33,341 nucleotides of DNA from positions 1 through 33,341 of the forward strand of contig LBQC01000017.1 of the NCBI GenBank assembly GCA_000990565.1. The letters are read 5' to 3'. The stretch is from Candidatus Roizmanbacteria bacterium GW2011_GWA2_35_19 (GTDB taxonomy: Bacteria; Patescibacteriota; Microgenomatia; UBA1406; GWC2-37-13). Positions within the stretch are counted from its first letter, which is position 1, and each line of letters opens with the position of its first letter. The notes below the pieces were generated by a model. That model saw nothing but the letters and a program-made list of their open reading frames with translations. It was not told the DNA's origin and made no database searches. Positions 7,366 to 16,230 of the stretch are shown one piece after another. The position numbers and the translations under genes are program-made.

Positions 7366-8379
7366 TTATCTTAAATTACCTCCAAAGCTAGAAGCATACA
7401 AAGAAAGCTCAAATTTAGCTGCATCAGCGGTTGGAGTTTTTATTATAAACGGATAAGGATCAAGTATTTTAGTTGGAATTCCTACGGTCTGAGTCACAAA
7501 GCTACATAAGGCAGGGAACAAAAATATTTGGTTAAAAATATAAATAACAGAAATCTTTTTATCGGCTACAAAGCGCTTGACTTCGGATGTAAATTCGCGG
7601 ATCAACGGACCGGTAATTTTCTCAACTGGATATGTAGAATTACTTTTATTATCGAAAACCCGTAATATTTCTAATGATTTTTTTTCATCAGTATCCGCGT
7701 TAACACTGATCTCTTTCAAAAAAAGATGATAACCTACCGAAAAATTATGACTTTCTTTAATGTTAGAACTAATTGGGTCAAAATAGGCAAGTGTAGTTGA
7801 ATTAAGTCCAAAATTTGCAACCATCACTCCTCCTTGATCGGGTAGGAAAAATTTCTTATTAAATTGGCTTATTAATCTGGATGAGGCGCTTAATTCGTTT
7901 TCTATAGACTCAGGAATAAAGCCCGCATATTCAATGGTGGTTTGAATTTTTTCGATCAATTTTTTGGGCGCCGCCACAATTAAAATCAAAAGCTTCTTTT
8001 CGGTCTTTAATTCTTCTATTATCTCAAGGTCGATATTCGTCTCTTCAATCGGCATAGGAATAAATTGATCAGCTTGATATTTGATTGCTGATACTAACTC
8101 TTTTTCATTTAATTGAGGCATGACAAGTATTTGACTGTATGTAAAACTTCCAGGTACAACCACGTTGACATTTTTTTTTGTAATTTTAAGTGAGTTAACA
8201 AGCTTTTTAATTTCAAGAGCATGCTCTTCAGCGCTTTTTTCAAGATCGGAAATATAAAAACTTGTACCAGTATCGATTTTTCCAAGTGCATTTATCTGAA
8301 GGGTGTCATCAACTTTTTTAGCATCGCTTACTTTAGTATATTTTTCGCCTATATCAATACAAAAATTATTATCAGCCAT
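7366..8379 (-). CDS. pilM: Type IV pilus assembly protein PilM (actin-like ATPase)
   Basis: A cytoplasmic actin-fold protein that docks on PilN. The actin motifs are CIDIGEKYTKV at residues 6-16 and the second phosphate loop region GGVMVANFGLNSTTLAYFD near residue 185. The conserved PilM segment is seen in ELVSAIKYQADQFIPMPIEE (family pattern: KYEAEQYIPFDIEEV). Length of 337 is typical. It heads the minus-strand M-N-O run and has its own promoter (8386-8414), with six bases between the -10 and ATG. Confidence 0.9.
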   Translation of the reverse strand: MADNNFCIDIGEKYTKVSDAKKVDDTLQINALGKIDTGTSFYISDLEKSAEEHALEIKKLVNSLKITKKNVNVVVPGSFTYSQILVMPQLNEKELVSAIKYQADQFIPMPIEETNIDLEIIEELKTEKKLLILIVAAPKKLIEKIQTTIEYAGFIPESIENELSASSRLISQFNKKFFLPDQGGVMVANFGLNSTTLAYFDPISSNIKESHNFSVGYHLFLKEISVNADTDEKKSLEILRVFDNKSNSTYPVEKITGPLIREFTSEVKRFVADKKISVIYIFNQIFLFPALCSFVTQTVGIPTKILDPYPFIIKTPTADAAKFELSLYASSFGGNLR

Positions 8380-8385
8380 AATTAC

Positions 8386-8414
8386 AATATAAAGTATTTG
8401 ATGGTGAGTATCAA
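8386..8414 (-). promoter_or_regulatory. Leaderless-type promoter for pilM
   Basis: On the minus strand, TTGATA (8409-8414), a 17-base spacer and TATATT (8386-8391) are followed after six bases by the pilM ATG. Heptamer repeats (agtatca, agtatct) overlap the -35 region. Confidence 0.7.
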
Positions 8415-8426
8415 GTATCTAAAAAA

Positions 8427-8996
8427 TCAATAGTTTCTAAGCTTGATTTTTGTCTGATAATACATGGTCGCCGTCTCTTCAGGGCGTGTTGAGGTACAGC
8501 TTCCAAGGGATGTTTTGTAGCAAATTTCAAATGAAATAGAGACGGTCGGCCCCGAATAGGTCGAAGCCCTTTCACAGCCGATCGAAAAATTCTCAATAAT
8601 TGCATTGCTTGAGTTTAGGTTGACTGAAGAAGCGGTAAAAGAAGAATAGGATGCTATAACGTTTGATGACCAGAGGATACGGAACCAATTATTTTCAGGA
8701 TCAGTGAAGAATATGCGGTCATTAGACGAAGTAAACTCATCGTCTGATATAGCGCAGACCTGATTAATCTCAGTAGGTGGATTAGCAGAATGAATTGTGA
8801 TTGCCCTACTTTTTATTAAATTTGAGATATTGTTTAGGATAAAATCGCCCTCTTTTTTTATTATTGAAAGCCGGTAAATTTTAGTCTGCTCTCTCATTAT
8901 TCCGAAAATAATTACAAAGATTGAAGGGACTACAAGAATTACTACTCCGATTACGACTAACATTTCAATCAGTGTAAATCCAGTCTTTTTTTTCAT
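8427..8996 (-). CDS. Minor prepilin, PilW/PilJ-like
   Basis: The leader MKKKTG is followed by FTLIEMLVVIGVVILVVPSIFVIIFGIM, a class III signal with Glu5. The domain after the helix (QTKIYRLSIIKKEGDFILNNISNLIKSRA) resembles PilW/GspJ-type minor pilins, where a long helix precedes a beta-rich domain. Six cysteines are spread over the C-terminal half. It is the last gene of the prepilin run and lies 4 bases from the preceding PilV-like gene. Confidence 0.85.
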   Translation of the reverse strand: MKKKTGFTLIEMLVVIGVVILVVPSIFVIIFGIMREQTKIYRLSIIKKEGDFILNNISNLIKSRAITIHSANPPTEINQVCAISDDEFTSSNDRIFFTDPENNWFRILWSSNVIASYSSFTASSVNLNSSNAIIENFSIGCERASTYSGPTVSISFEICYKTSLGSCTSTRPEETATMYYQTKIKLRNY

Positions 8997-9000
8997 TTAA

Positions 9001-9459
9001 TTACTCTAAAACTTTCAAAGTCGTATTTATTGGTATTGAAAGCGTGGTTCCGCCTTCAATCCAAGATACCGCCATTGTTACATTGACCTGAGTTACAGGG
9101 TTTCCCACCTGATTAATTAGATTTACTTCCCTCTTAAAAATTGGAGGTATTCCAAGTTCAAAATTTGTTCCACACTCTGTAGCCGTTGACCAATTTAGAC
9201 CAATTAAACAATAGGTTATGCCCGTACCTGTTGCTCCCCGATCTGTGAATTGACCCCAATCATCTTCCTTTTCTGATCGTACCCATTCAAGTCCCTCTTC
9301 GGTGTAATGTGAAGCGAGTATTTTATGTTGGTTGATTTTCATATTTCTTAGTGAATAGGTTGCAATTGCCATGGCCGCAACAAAAAAAAGCGAGAGGATG
9401 GTCACAAAAACCAATACTTCAATCAAAGAAAACCCTAATTTGATCTTCATAAAATTCAA
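9001..9459 (-). CDS. Minor prepilin, PilV/GspI-like
   Basis: The class III signal (LGFSLIEVLVFVTILSLFFVAAMAIATYSLRNM) has Ser at position 2 of the mature protein, as often seen in PilV/GspI proteins. The sequence after it, HYTEEGLEWVRSEKEDDWGQF, resembles the A.EGLE..R segment of that family. There are two candidate starts: MNFMKIKLG (9459) and the internal Met (9450). It probably forms a tip complex with the neighbouring PilW- and FimT-like prepilins. Length of 152 is ordinary. Confidence 0.83.
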   Translation of the reverse strand: MNFMKIKLGFSLIEVLVFVTILSLFFVAAMAIATYSLRNMKINQHKILASHYTEEGLEWVRSEKEDDWGQFTDRGATGTGITYCLIGLNWSTATECGTNFELGIPPIFKREVNLINQVGNPVTQVNVTMAVSWIEGGTTLSIPINTTLKVLE

Positions 9460-9468
9460 TATATAAAA

Positions 9469-9948
9469 TTATAGACAGCTATCGATGTTGCCGGTTTCTA
9501 AAATTCCATTAGTAGTAATAGATATTTCAAGGCATTGATTAAGACTAGAATTCTTTAGCCGGATGGCTCCAATCGCTATATTTGTACCTATTCCTAGAGG
9601 CTTAAAAGTAAAATTTCCTGTTCCTGAAATAACACTAATATTAGTCGGAAAGTTATAGGTTTGGACGTTTTGATAAACACCAGCGCACCCAAACCGAAAA
9701 GAATAGTTATCAGCGTTGATGATTATTTTGTAGCCGGAAAAGTTATCGCAGCTTTGGTACAAGTCAGAAGATATGGCCTTTTTTTTCGCCAGCTCAATCA
9801 CGCTGATCAATTTCTTTACCTCATTTTGTAGTTTAATTTCCTGGCTATACTTATTGTAGTAAGGCAAGCTAATACCTGAAAATATGAGTATAATCGAAAT
9901 CGAGATGAGCAATTCAATTATTGTGAAGCCAAATTTATTTTTCACCAT
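9469..9948 (-). CDS. Minor prepilin, GspH/FimT-like
   Basis: The leader MVKNKFG is followed by FTIIELLISISIILIFSGISLPYYNKYSQ. The region after it (LQNEVKKLISVIELAKKKAISSD) matches the GspH/FimT pattern, in which the helix ends with a L..A...A...... stretch. Start ATG 9948 is preferred to the track start at 9960; the ATG overlaps the end of the upstream prepilin gene by 14 bases, indicating coupling. Confidence 0.83.
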   Translation of the reverse strand: MVKNKFGFTIIELLISISIILIFSGISLPYYNKYSQEIKLQNEVKKLISVIELAKKKAISSDLYQSCDNFSGYKIIINADNYSFRFGCAGVYQNVQTYNFPTNISVISGTGNFTFKPLGIGTNIAIGAIRLKNSSLNQCLEISITTNGILETGNIDSCL

Positions 9949-10354
9949 ATGGTCCAGCACAATATGTGCAATTACTGACGCATTGAGTAGCCAGAGATTG
10001 ACATGTTACAGTATCTGTCTCCAAATGGGTTGCCAATGTGTAGTCTGTGCCGTCTGAACTTGTGTAATAATAAGTAAAGGTCGGATTTTTTGGATCACTT
10101 GGTAAAGATTGGATATAAATGGTTGGCGAGGATAAAACGTTTAATGTTGTACCCCAATTTGATCCTACAGGATAAGCATCCTCATTACTTCGATACATCT
10201 CAAGGGCCGCTCTTACTTGCTCAATGTCAGTTTTCCGCTTGGCGTCTCGAGATTGCTTGCTTAACTGAGAATACGAAAGCGAGGCTGCCGCAGCTAAAAG
10301 AGCGATTATTGTTGAAACGACGAGAATTTCAATAAGGGTAAATGACTTTTTCAT
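9935..10354 (-). CDS. Type IV prepilin (GspG-like)
   Basis: The leader is MKKS with cleavage before FTLIEILVVSTIIALLAAAASLSYSQLS; Ser replaces the usual Gly at -1, which is tolerated by some prepilin peptidases. QSRDAKRKTDIEQVRAALEMYRSNEDAYP is the conserved GspG-like segment, followed by SLPSDPKNPTFTYYYTSSDGTDY. The four clustered C-terminal cysteines are CQSLATQCVSNCTYC. Its ATG (10354) shares the A of the upstream gene's TAA stop (TAATG), so the two are translationally coupled. Confidence 0.88.
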   Translation of the reverse strand: MKKSFTLIEILVVSTIIALLAAAASLSYSQLSKQSRDAKRKTDIEQVRAALEMYRSNEDAYPVGSNWGTTLNVLSSPTIYIQSLPSDPKNPTFTYYYTSSDGTDYTLATHLETDTVTCQSLATQCVSNCTYCAGPYGEK

Positions 10355-10731
10355 TATTGTTGGTTCGAAATACAATAATTGCTTGGAGTTTCAGATTCAA
10401 GCGTTGTACAAACAGTATAGGCCGCTGTAGAGCAGGGACTACAAGGATAAGGAGTAATTGTCTTAGGGTCATTTGGTACGACAGGCATAATGCCAATAGT
10501 TGGGCTAGCGCAATAAATATTAGTGCCCAGTGAAGCCGGATACTCGTATCCGCATATTGAATAATACTGCTCCATTGCACTTTGAATTGTTTTTAAATCA
10601 CTCTTTCTTTTGGCGTCTCTGGCTTTTTTTTGAACTGTTGAATACGATGAGATTCCAACCGATACTAGGACAGCAATAATTCCTATGACGACCAACATCT
10701 CAAGCAAGGTAAAGCTTTTTTTAATTTTCAT
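10354..10731 (-). CDS. Type IV prepilin (GspG-like)
   Basis: The leader MKIKKS is followed by FTLLEMLVVIGIIAVLVSVGISSYSTVQKKARDAKRKSDLKTIQSAMEQYY, again with Ser at -1. The globular part carries CGYEYP, a proline- and cysteine-rich segment (YPCSPCSTAAYTVCTTLES) and a terminal NYCISNQQ. It is a paralogue of the flanking prepilins, with the same domain plan (helix, DAKRKSDL, PxDPK, CLE-like end). Its stop overlaps the start of the next gene. Confidence 0.88.
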   Translation of the reverse strand: MKIKKSFTLLEMLVVIGIIAVLVSVGISSYSTVQKKARDAKRKSDLKTIQSAMEQYYSICGYEYPASLGTNIYCASPTIGIMPVVPNDPKTITPYPCSPCSTAAYTVCTTLESETPSNYCISNQQ

Positions 10732-10755
10732 TGAATTTATTTTATTGATTATTAA

Positions 10756-11208
10756 TTAAGGCTCTTTAACTGTATAACAAGGACCTGTAGTACAAGTACT
10801 GCATACTGCACAATCAGATGCTTTATCAGGATCAGCTTCATTTTCCAAGCAAGTGCAAATGGTATAAGTTAAAGCACTGTTATTGACACTGTAATAATAT
10901 TGATTTTCAGAGATTGGATCATCAGGAAACTTATTCATGTAGATGTTGCCAGAGCAACTACCGCTTGACCAACAAGCTCCTGCCGATATCGGAAAACTAT
11001 TACCTGCACCCTGCGAGAGGAAGGCGGGTGGAGATTGATCTTGTTTATACATTTCCAAAGCTTTCTGAATCTGTTTTAAATCTGATTTTCTCTGACTATC
11101 GCGCGCGCGCTCACGAGCACCCATAAAGTTAGGTAGCAACATGGCGGATAAAGAACCAATAATAGCAATGACTACCAACAACTCAATTAAAGTAAAAGCA
11201 CGCTTCAT
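10756..11208 (-). CDS. Type IV prepilin (GspG-like), first gene of the prepilin run
   Basis: The leader MKRA is followed by [54 protein letters not shown]. The residue before the cleavage site is Ala. The C-terminal domain has many cysteines, ending [19 protein letters not shown] and CTTGPCYTV. It shares the conserved [17 protein letters not shown] segment, equivalent to the calcium-loop region of GspG. The upstream gap holds 9-base-phased repeats, and no convincing promoter was found there. Confidence 0.88.
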   Translation of the reverse strand: MKRAFTLIELLVVIAIIGSLSAMLLPNFMGARERARDSQRKSDLKQIQKALEMYKQDQSPPAFLSQGAGNSFPISAGACWSSGSCSGNIYMNKFPDDPISENQYYYSVNNSALTYTICTCLENEADPDKASDCAVCSTCTTGPCYTVKEP

Positions 11209-11215
11209 ATAATTT

Positions 11216-11305
11216 CTAATTTACCTAATTAACCTAAAAAAATATCAAATCCCAATTGGTAATTGGTTATTGTTTAGGTCAATTAGAATAATTAGATCAA
11301 TTAGG
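11216..11305. repeat. Intergenic 9-base-phased inverted repeat
   Basis: The left part reads taatttacc, taattaacc. The right part reads aattagaat, aattagatc, aattaggtt, aattaattt. The two parts are partly reverse-complementary, so the gap between the first prepilin gene and the holB-like gene can fold into a long AT hairpin. Confidence 0.65.
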
Positions 11306-11309
11306 TTAA

Positions 11310-11948
11310 TTAATTTATAGTATATCTTTTCATTATGTAAATCAAGATGTGATCGATTGTTAGCTGCGGGTTAAGATTATTATTAGCAATTAAGGATTTT
11401 AGCCGAATGATTTCTTTAATAATTTCTCCCGATGCGCAATCTAGTAATAATCTTTTTCGAAAAAAATTAATAATCCGGTCAATCAGTAAATCGACACTTT
11501 CTTTGTCTACTTTATTGAATGGTTTTTTGTTAAAAATACTTCTATCTTTTTCTTTTATAAAATTTTCTAACAAGCTTTCCACCTCCCCATCTTCTTTTAA
11601 AGTTTTGCGTGTTAAATTAATTACCTTACATCGTGAAACTACTGTAGGTAGAAGTTTTTCTACAGTATTGGTTGTCAAAATTATCTGTACGTTGGAGGGC
11701 GGCTCCTCAAGAATTTTTAAAAATGCATTTTGAGCTGGAAGTGAAGATATATGAAAATTTGGAAGATAATAAAGCCTTTTCTGACGATAAAAAATCTTGG
11801 TTTCCGAAATTATATTCTTGATCTCGTTTATAGAATATTCAGTTTTTTCAGGAGTTATTTCAAAAAAAATATCATCTTTATTTTTTACAGTTGTTAAAAA
11901 ATCTTTTAACTTTTTATTATCGTTTGTGACGAGAAGTAGTGGGATCAT
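11310..11948 (-). CDS. holB: DNA polymerase III delta'-like clamp-loader subunit (short form)
   Basis: The conserved clamp-loader AAA+ core is visible: QNAFLKILEEPPSNVQIILTTN followed by LLPTVVSRCKVI, the sensor-1 and SRC motifs. No Walker A motif is present; the protein begins directly with IPLLLVTNDNKKL, so the N-terminal P-loop region is degenerate, as is usual for short delta' forms. Length is 212 from the preferred ATG at 11948 (the track start at 11975 is upstream of the HHMIPLL segment). It is divergent from pilB, with only 13 bases between starts. Confidence 0.75.
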   Translation of the reverse strand: MIPLLLVTNDNKKLKDFLTTVKNKDDIFFEITPEKTEYSINEIKNIISETKIFYRQKRLYYLPNFHISSLPAQNAFLKILEEPPSNVQIILTTNTVEKLLPTVVSRCKVINLTRKTLKEDGEVESLLENFIKEKDRSIFNKKPFNKVDKESVDLLIDRIINFFRKRLLLDCASGEIIKEIIRLKSLIANNNLNPQLTIDHILIYIMKRYTIN

Positions 11949-11961
11949 ATGATGGTTATGA

Positions 11962-13692
11962 TTGCATTTTATCAAATATCTAACTATATTTAAAATAGAC
12001 AGTAAAAATAAAAAATTGGTGATAAATAATCAAATTACAGACGCAGAATCAGACAGATTTGAAGTAGAAAGTCTTAAAAAAGACATGGGGATTGATAAGT
12101 ATCTATATCAGTATTCAGCTGTACCGAAGATAGAGGTTATAAAGGCCGTTTCCCAAATTTTAGGATTCCCGTATGTAGATTTGGCAAATTCACCTATTGA
12201 TTCTCAAGCGGTTGGTTTTATTCCCGAATCTATTGCCCGAAGATATCAAATTATTCCTTATCAATATAATTTAAAGGAGGGGTCAATATTTTTAGGTACT
12301 ACTGATCCATTAAACACCTCAATAATCGATTTCTTGGAAAAGAAAACGGGAAAAAAAATAATTCTTGCGCTAGCCGAAGCATCTCAAATCAGCAAAATGA
12401 TTGACATGGCTTATAGTCAAGGCCTGTCACCTGAAGTGAGAGATGCTTTAAAGGAATATTCACCGGCTGACTCAATGAAAAAATTAGAGTTAACCCGAGG
12501 ATCAATCCAAGAAGCACCGATCGCTAAAATTGTTTCAACAATTCTTGAGTTTGCAATAAAAAGCCGAGCATCTGATATTCATATTGAGCCAGAAGAAGCA
12601 AGAACCAAGGTCAGATATAGAATAGATGGAATTCTTCATGAGAAGCTTTCCCTCCCGAAATCAATTCACGATGCTCTTATTTCAAGGATAAAAATTCTAT
12701 CTGAAATGAAAATTGATGAAAAACGAGTGCCTCAAGACGGCCGCTTTACTTTTAAAATTCAAGACGAAGAGGTAGATTTAAGAGTCTCTACACTACCAAC
12801 AGTCAATGGTGAAAAAATAGTCATGAGATTACTTAAAAAAACGGGTGGAATTCCAAGTCTTCTTGATTTGGGTCTTAAAGGTCCGCAACTTAAAGATATT
12901 GAAGAGGCAATTACAAAGCCATATGGAATTATACTAATAACAGGTCCAACAGGCTCGGGAAAAACTACGACTCTCTATTCAATTTTATCGAGATTAAATA
13001 AGCCAAGCGTCAACATATCAACTTTGGAGGACCCGGTTGAGTACCAGATTCCAGGTATTAACCAAGTCCAGACTAACCCAGCCGCTGGGCTTACATTTGC
13101 CAATGGTTTAAGAGCGTTTCTTCGCCAAGATCCGAATATAATTTTAGTAGGTGAGGTAAGAGACAGAGAGACGACTCAGCTTGCAATCCAAGCCGCCTTA
13201 ACTGGACACTTGGTTTTCTCTACCCTCCACACAAATGATGCGTCGACGGCAATTCCAAGATTGATAGATTTAGGAGCGGAAAATTTTCTGATTGCCTCAG
13301 TCCTTGCCGCTGTCGTTGCTCAGCGCATTTGCCGCCAGATATGCCCTGACTGTAAAACTTTTTATGAGCCAATAACAAAGGTTCAAGATAATGTCAAGTT
13401 AGTTTTGGGTCCATTGCTCCCCAAGATTTATCAATCTAAGCCAATTAAGTTGGCTCGGGGTACTGGCTGTAATCGTTGTAATCAGACCGGTTATCTTGGT
13501 CGAATTGCAATTTTTGAAGTATTAAAAATAACATCAACTATTAACCGGATGGTGATTCAGTCATCATCAGGCAAGGAGATTGAAGAGCAGGCCCGAAAAG
13601 AAGGATTGATTATGATGAAACAAGATGGATACTTGAAAGTTTTAGACGGAGTCACTACTATTGAAGAAGTGCTTAGAGTCGCAGAAACGTAA
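11962..13692 (+). CDS. pilB: Type IV pilus assembly ATPase PilB (GspE family)
   Basis: The hexameric motor for pilus extension. An N-terminal MshEN/T2SSE_N domain (SQILGFPYVDLANSPID, residues about 60-80) precedes the ATPase. Walker A GPTGSGKTTT lies near residue 328, the Asp box EDPVEYQIPG near 355, Walker B ILVGEVRDRETTQLAIQAALTGH near 395, and the His box LVFSTLHTND near 415. A tetracysteine zinc site (CRQICPDC and CNRCNQTGY) near 455-510 is typical of PilB. The track start is a TTG. A GTG at 12019 is an alternative start; neither has a clear Shine-Dalgarno sequence. Confidence 0.95.
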   Translation: MHFIKYLTIFKIDSKNKKLVINNQITDAESDRFEVESLKKDMGIDKYLYQYSAVPKIEVIKAVSQILGFPYVDLANSPIDSQAVGFIPESIARRYQIIPYQYNLKEGSIFLGTTDPLNTSIIDFLEKKTGKKIILALAEASQISKMIDMAYSQGLSPEVRDALKEYSPADSMKKLELTRGSIQEAPIAKIVSTILEFAIKSRASDIHIEPEEARTKVRYRIDGILHEKLSLPKSIHDALISRIKILSEMKIDEKRVPQDGRFTFKIQDEEVDLRVSTLPTVNGEKIVMRLLKKTGGIPSLLDLGLKGPQLKDIEEAITKPYGIILITGPTGSGKTTTLYSILSRLNKPSVNISTLEDPVEYQIPGINQVQTNPAAGLTFANGLRAFLRQDPNIILVGEVRDRETTQLAIQAALTGHLVFSTLHTNDASTAIPRLIDLGAENFLIASVLAAVVAQRICRQICPDCKTFYEPITKVQDNVKLVLGPLLPKIYQSKPIKLARGTGCNRCNQTGYLGRIAIFEVLKITSTINRMVIQSSSGKEIEEQARKEGLIMMKQDGYLKVLDGVTTIEEVLRVAET

Positions 13693-13795
13693 AAATTCTA
13701 AATACTAAACAGTTTAGTATTTAAGATTTAGTTATTATTTGCCTGCCGGCAGGCTGGGTTGTTAGTAATTAGAATTTAGTATTTGGTATTTTATT
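13693..13795. repeat. pilB-pilT gap: heptamer repeats around a 14-bp palindrome
   Basis: Left: aattcta, aatacta and a perfect 11-bp inverted repeat (aaatactaaac / gtttagtattt, 13700-13722). Centre: the perfect 14-bp palindrome gcctgccggcaggc (13741-13754). Right: 7-base units taattag, aatttag, tatttgg, tatttta. The arms are partly reverse-complementary. Confidence 0.75.
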
Positions 13796-14860
13796 ATGGA
13801 TTTACATAAACTATTACAGTTGGTGATTGATAAAAACGCCTCAGATCTTCATTTGTTGCCAAAATATTATCCAACTATTAGAGTATCTGGCGAGCTTTAT
13901 CAGATGACGACATTGCAGATGGTCGCTGAAGAGGAATCGACAAAAATGCTACTTTCCATTTTAAACGATGAGCAAAAAGAAAGCCTTTTAGCAAATCGGG
14001 AGATGGATATAGCATATGCGTATTCTGATTACCGCTTCAGGATTAACATGTATTTTGCTCAAGGCTCATTATGCGGAAGTTTCAGACTTATTCCGTCACG
14101 GATAAGGACTATAGAGGAACTAAATATTCCAGCGTTTTTAAAACAATGCGTCGATTTTAGGCAAGGCTTAGTCCTTTTAACCGGACCAACTGGAGAAGGT
14201 AAATCTACTACACTTGCGGCCATAATAAATGAGATTAATAATAAATATGCAAAACATATAATTACGGTTGAAGACCCCGTTGAATATGTCTATCCAAAGT
14301 CAAAATCAATCATTTCCCAGCGGGAGCTTCACCAAGATACTCATTCATGGCCAATGGCACTGAAATCTGCCCTCCGTGAGGATCCTGATGTGATTCTGGT
14401 TGGAGAGATGCGAGATTTTGATACGATTTCACTTGCCTTGACTGCTGCCGAAACTGGTCATTTAGTGTTCTCAACCTTACATACTAATTCAGCTCCAGAG
14501 TCTATAGATCGTATTATTGATATTTTTCCGCCTCATCAGCAAAATCAAGTCAAAAATCAACTCTCGACGGTTCTGCGGATGGTTATCACTCAAAGATTAC
14601 TACCAAGGCAAAATAAAATTGATCGAGTTCCTGCGGTTGAAATTTTGGTTAATAATACCGCGGTTGCAACCACAATACGTGAAGGTAAGACATATCTAAT
14701 CAGCAATATTCTTGAGACAACTGAGGGCGAGGGAATGCTGCTTTTTGAAAAACATCTACTTAGTTTACATCGAGCAGGCATGATTACAAAAGAGACAGCG
14801 TATTCATACGCTATAAGACCAAAGGAATTAGAGAGGTTTATTAAGATAAATAGAGTTTAA
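13796..14860 (+). CDS. pilT: Twitching-motility retraction ATPase PilT
   Basis: The motor that depolymerises pili. The N-terminal PAS-like region has the PilT signature KNASDLHLLPKYYPTIRVSGEL (residues 13-34). Walker A is GPTGEGKSTT near residue 131, the Asp box is EDPVEYVYPKSKS near 160, Walker B ILVGEMRDFDTISLALTAAETGH near 200, and LVFSTLHTNSAPESIDRIID near 222. AVEILVNNTAVATTIREGKTYLI at 280-300 is the PilT C-terminal segment (AIREGK-like), which distinguishes it from PilB. No zinc cysteines are present. It lies between pilB and pilC. Confidence 0.95.
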   Translation: MDLHKLLQLVIDKNASDLHLLPKYYPTIRVSGELYQMTTLQMVAEEESTKMLLSILNDEQKESLLANREMDIAYAYSDYRFRINMYFAQGSLCGSFRLIPSRIRTIEELNIPAFLKQCVDFRQGLVLLTGPTGEGKSTTLAAIINEINNKYAKHIITVEDPVEYVYPKSKSIISQRELHQDTHSWPMALKSALREDPDVILVGEMRDFDTISLALTAAETGHLVFSTLHTNSAPESIDRIIDIFPPHQQNQVKNQLSTVLRMVITQRLLPRQNKIDRVPAVEILVNNTAVATTIREGKTYLISNILETTEGEGMLLFEKHLLSLHRAGMITKETAYSYAIRPKELERFIKINRV

Positions 14861-14894
14861 TAAGAAGTTAGGCAATAGGTTTAGAAGCGAGTTA

Positions 14895-14983
14895 AAAAAA
14901 TTGAAGCTGGAAGATGGTTTTACCAAATTTCTATTTTCAAATATCTTAACCCGTTTTCAGACCAAGCTTCCAACTTCCAAGTT
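14895..14983. repeat. pilT-pilC gap: heptamer-phased imperfect inverted repeat
   Basis: Units gaagctg, gaagatg on the left and aagcttc, caacttc, caagtta on the right are partly reverse-complementary. A TATAAT at 14983-14988 lies 3 bases before the pilC ATG, but no matching -35 was seen. Confidence 0.55.
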
Positions 14984-14991
14984 ATAATACT

Positions 14992-16194
14992 ATGTTTTTC
15001 AAATACAAGGCTTTAAAAGGAACAAAAACAGTTGAGCGGCAAATTGAAGCAGCTTCTTCAGCTGCTGTTATTGATTACCTTCAAAAGAATGACTATTTTC
15101 CCATTTCAGTCAAAGAAGTGAAAGAAGAAAGTACTGATTTTTTTGCTTTTCTTAATCAGACAATTACTTTTAATGAAGTAGTTGACTTTACAAGACAAAT
15201 TGCGATCATGCTTAATGCTGGACTTACTCTAATTGACTCACTTGACATATTAAAGAAACAACTGACTAAATTAAGTTTAAAAAAAATGATTAATGATATT
15301 GACTCGTCGATTAAAGCCGGTGAGCCATTTTCATCAGCCCTCAAAAAATATCCAAGCTCTTTTTCCAATCTTTATATTGCTTTAGTTAAATCGGGAGAGG
15401 CCTCTGGGAAACTTGGTGAAATCCTTTTGCGTTTAGCTGATAACTTAGAAAAAGAAAGAGAGTTCAAAAGCCGCCTTAAAGGAGCGCTAGTCTATCCAAT
15501 AATAGTTGTAGTCGCCATGATCGGGGTTATGTTTGTCATGATTACTTTTGTCATTCCCAAACTACTTGGACTTTATGAAGATTTTAATATTGAGCTACCA
15601 TGGACGACTAAACTTTTAATTGCGATCTCATCATTCTCAACTAAATTTTGGCCGCTTATCATTTTAGCGGTTTTTGGAGGTTGGTTTTTTCTTAAAAAAT
15701 ATTTCGCCACAAAAGAAGGCAAAGAACTCTATGATAGCTTTTCTTTGAGAATTCCGGTAATGGGGAAAGTAATCAAAATTTCCTCTCTCGTTGACTCTAC
15801 CCGGACGCTTGCAATCCTTATTGGTGCTGGAGTTTCAATACTTGATGCATTAAATATAATTATCGAAACTACTAACAACGCAGTTTATCAGAAAGCATTT
15901 ATTAACGTCTCCAGAAAAGTCGAGAAAGGTCAGTCACTAGGGGTTTCGCTTGACCAGGAAGGAATATTTCCACCAATATTAGTTCAGATGAGCCAAGTTG
16001 GTGAGCAGACCGGGAACCTTGATGATACCCTTCTTCGACTATCAAAGTATTTTGAGATGGAATCAGAAATTGCCATTAAGGGAATGACGACGATGATCGA
16101 GCCCCTAGTATTAGTCGTCCTTGGCGTTGGAGTTGGGTTCTTAGTACTTTCTGTTATTACTCCTATATATAATTTAACGAGTTCATTTAAATAA
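14992..16194 (+). CDS. pilC: Type IV pilus inner-membrane platform protein PilC (GspF family)
   Basis: Platform protein through which PilB and PilT act. There are two GspF domains: residues about 60-185 (FTRQIAIMLNAGLTLIDSLDIL then LYIALVKSGEASGKLGEILLRLA) and about 265-390 (DSTRTLAILIGAGVSILDALNII then LVQMSQVGEQTGNLDDTLLRLS). Hydrophobic helices follow at about 165-190, 215-235 and 370-395. Length (400) is typical. The gene order pilB-pilT-pilC is the usual one. Confidence 0.94.
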   Translation: MFFKYKALKGTKTVERQIEAASSAAVIDYLQKNDYFPISVKEVKEESTDFFAFLNQTITFNEVVDFTRQIAIMLNAGLTLIDSLDILKKQLTKLSLKKMINDIDSSIKAGEPFSSALKKYPSSFSNLYIALVKSGEASGKLGEILLRLADNLEKEREFKSRLKGALVYPIIVVVAMIGVMFVMITFVIPKLLGLYEDFNIELPWTTKLLIAISSFSTKFWPLIILAVFGGWFFLKKYFATKEGKELYDSFSLRIPVMGKVIKISSLVDSTRTLAILIGAGVSILDALNIIIETTNNAVYQKAFINVSRKVEKGQSLGVSLDQEGIFPPILVQMSQVGEQTGNLDDTLLRLSKYFEMESEIAIKGMTTMIEPLVLVVLGVGVGFLVLSVITPIYNLTSSFK

Positions 16195-16197
16195 AGT

Positions 16198-16228
16198 CAA
16201 AAGTCAAAATTTTGCCTTTTGACTTTTG
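16198..16228. terminator. Bidirectional hairpin terminator between pilC and recG
   Basis: A perfect 12-bp stem (caaaagtcaaaa / ttttgacttttg) with a 7-base loop, four bases after the pilC stop and three before the recG stop. Flanking A/T runs could terminate both convergent transcripts. The arms are two copies of the heptamer GTCAAAA, so it also belongs to the heptamer repeats. Confidence 0.7.
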
Positions 16229-16230
16229 AA

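Noticed and set aside
10090-11126. Plus-strand ORFs opposite the prepilin run (10090, 10342, 10914)
   Set aside because: Shadows of prepilin genes that carry clear FTLIE signals on the minus strand.
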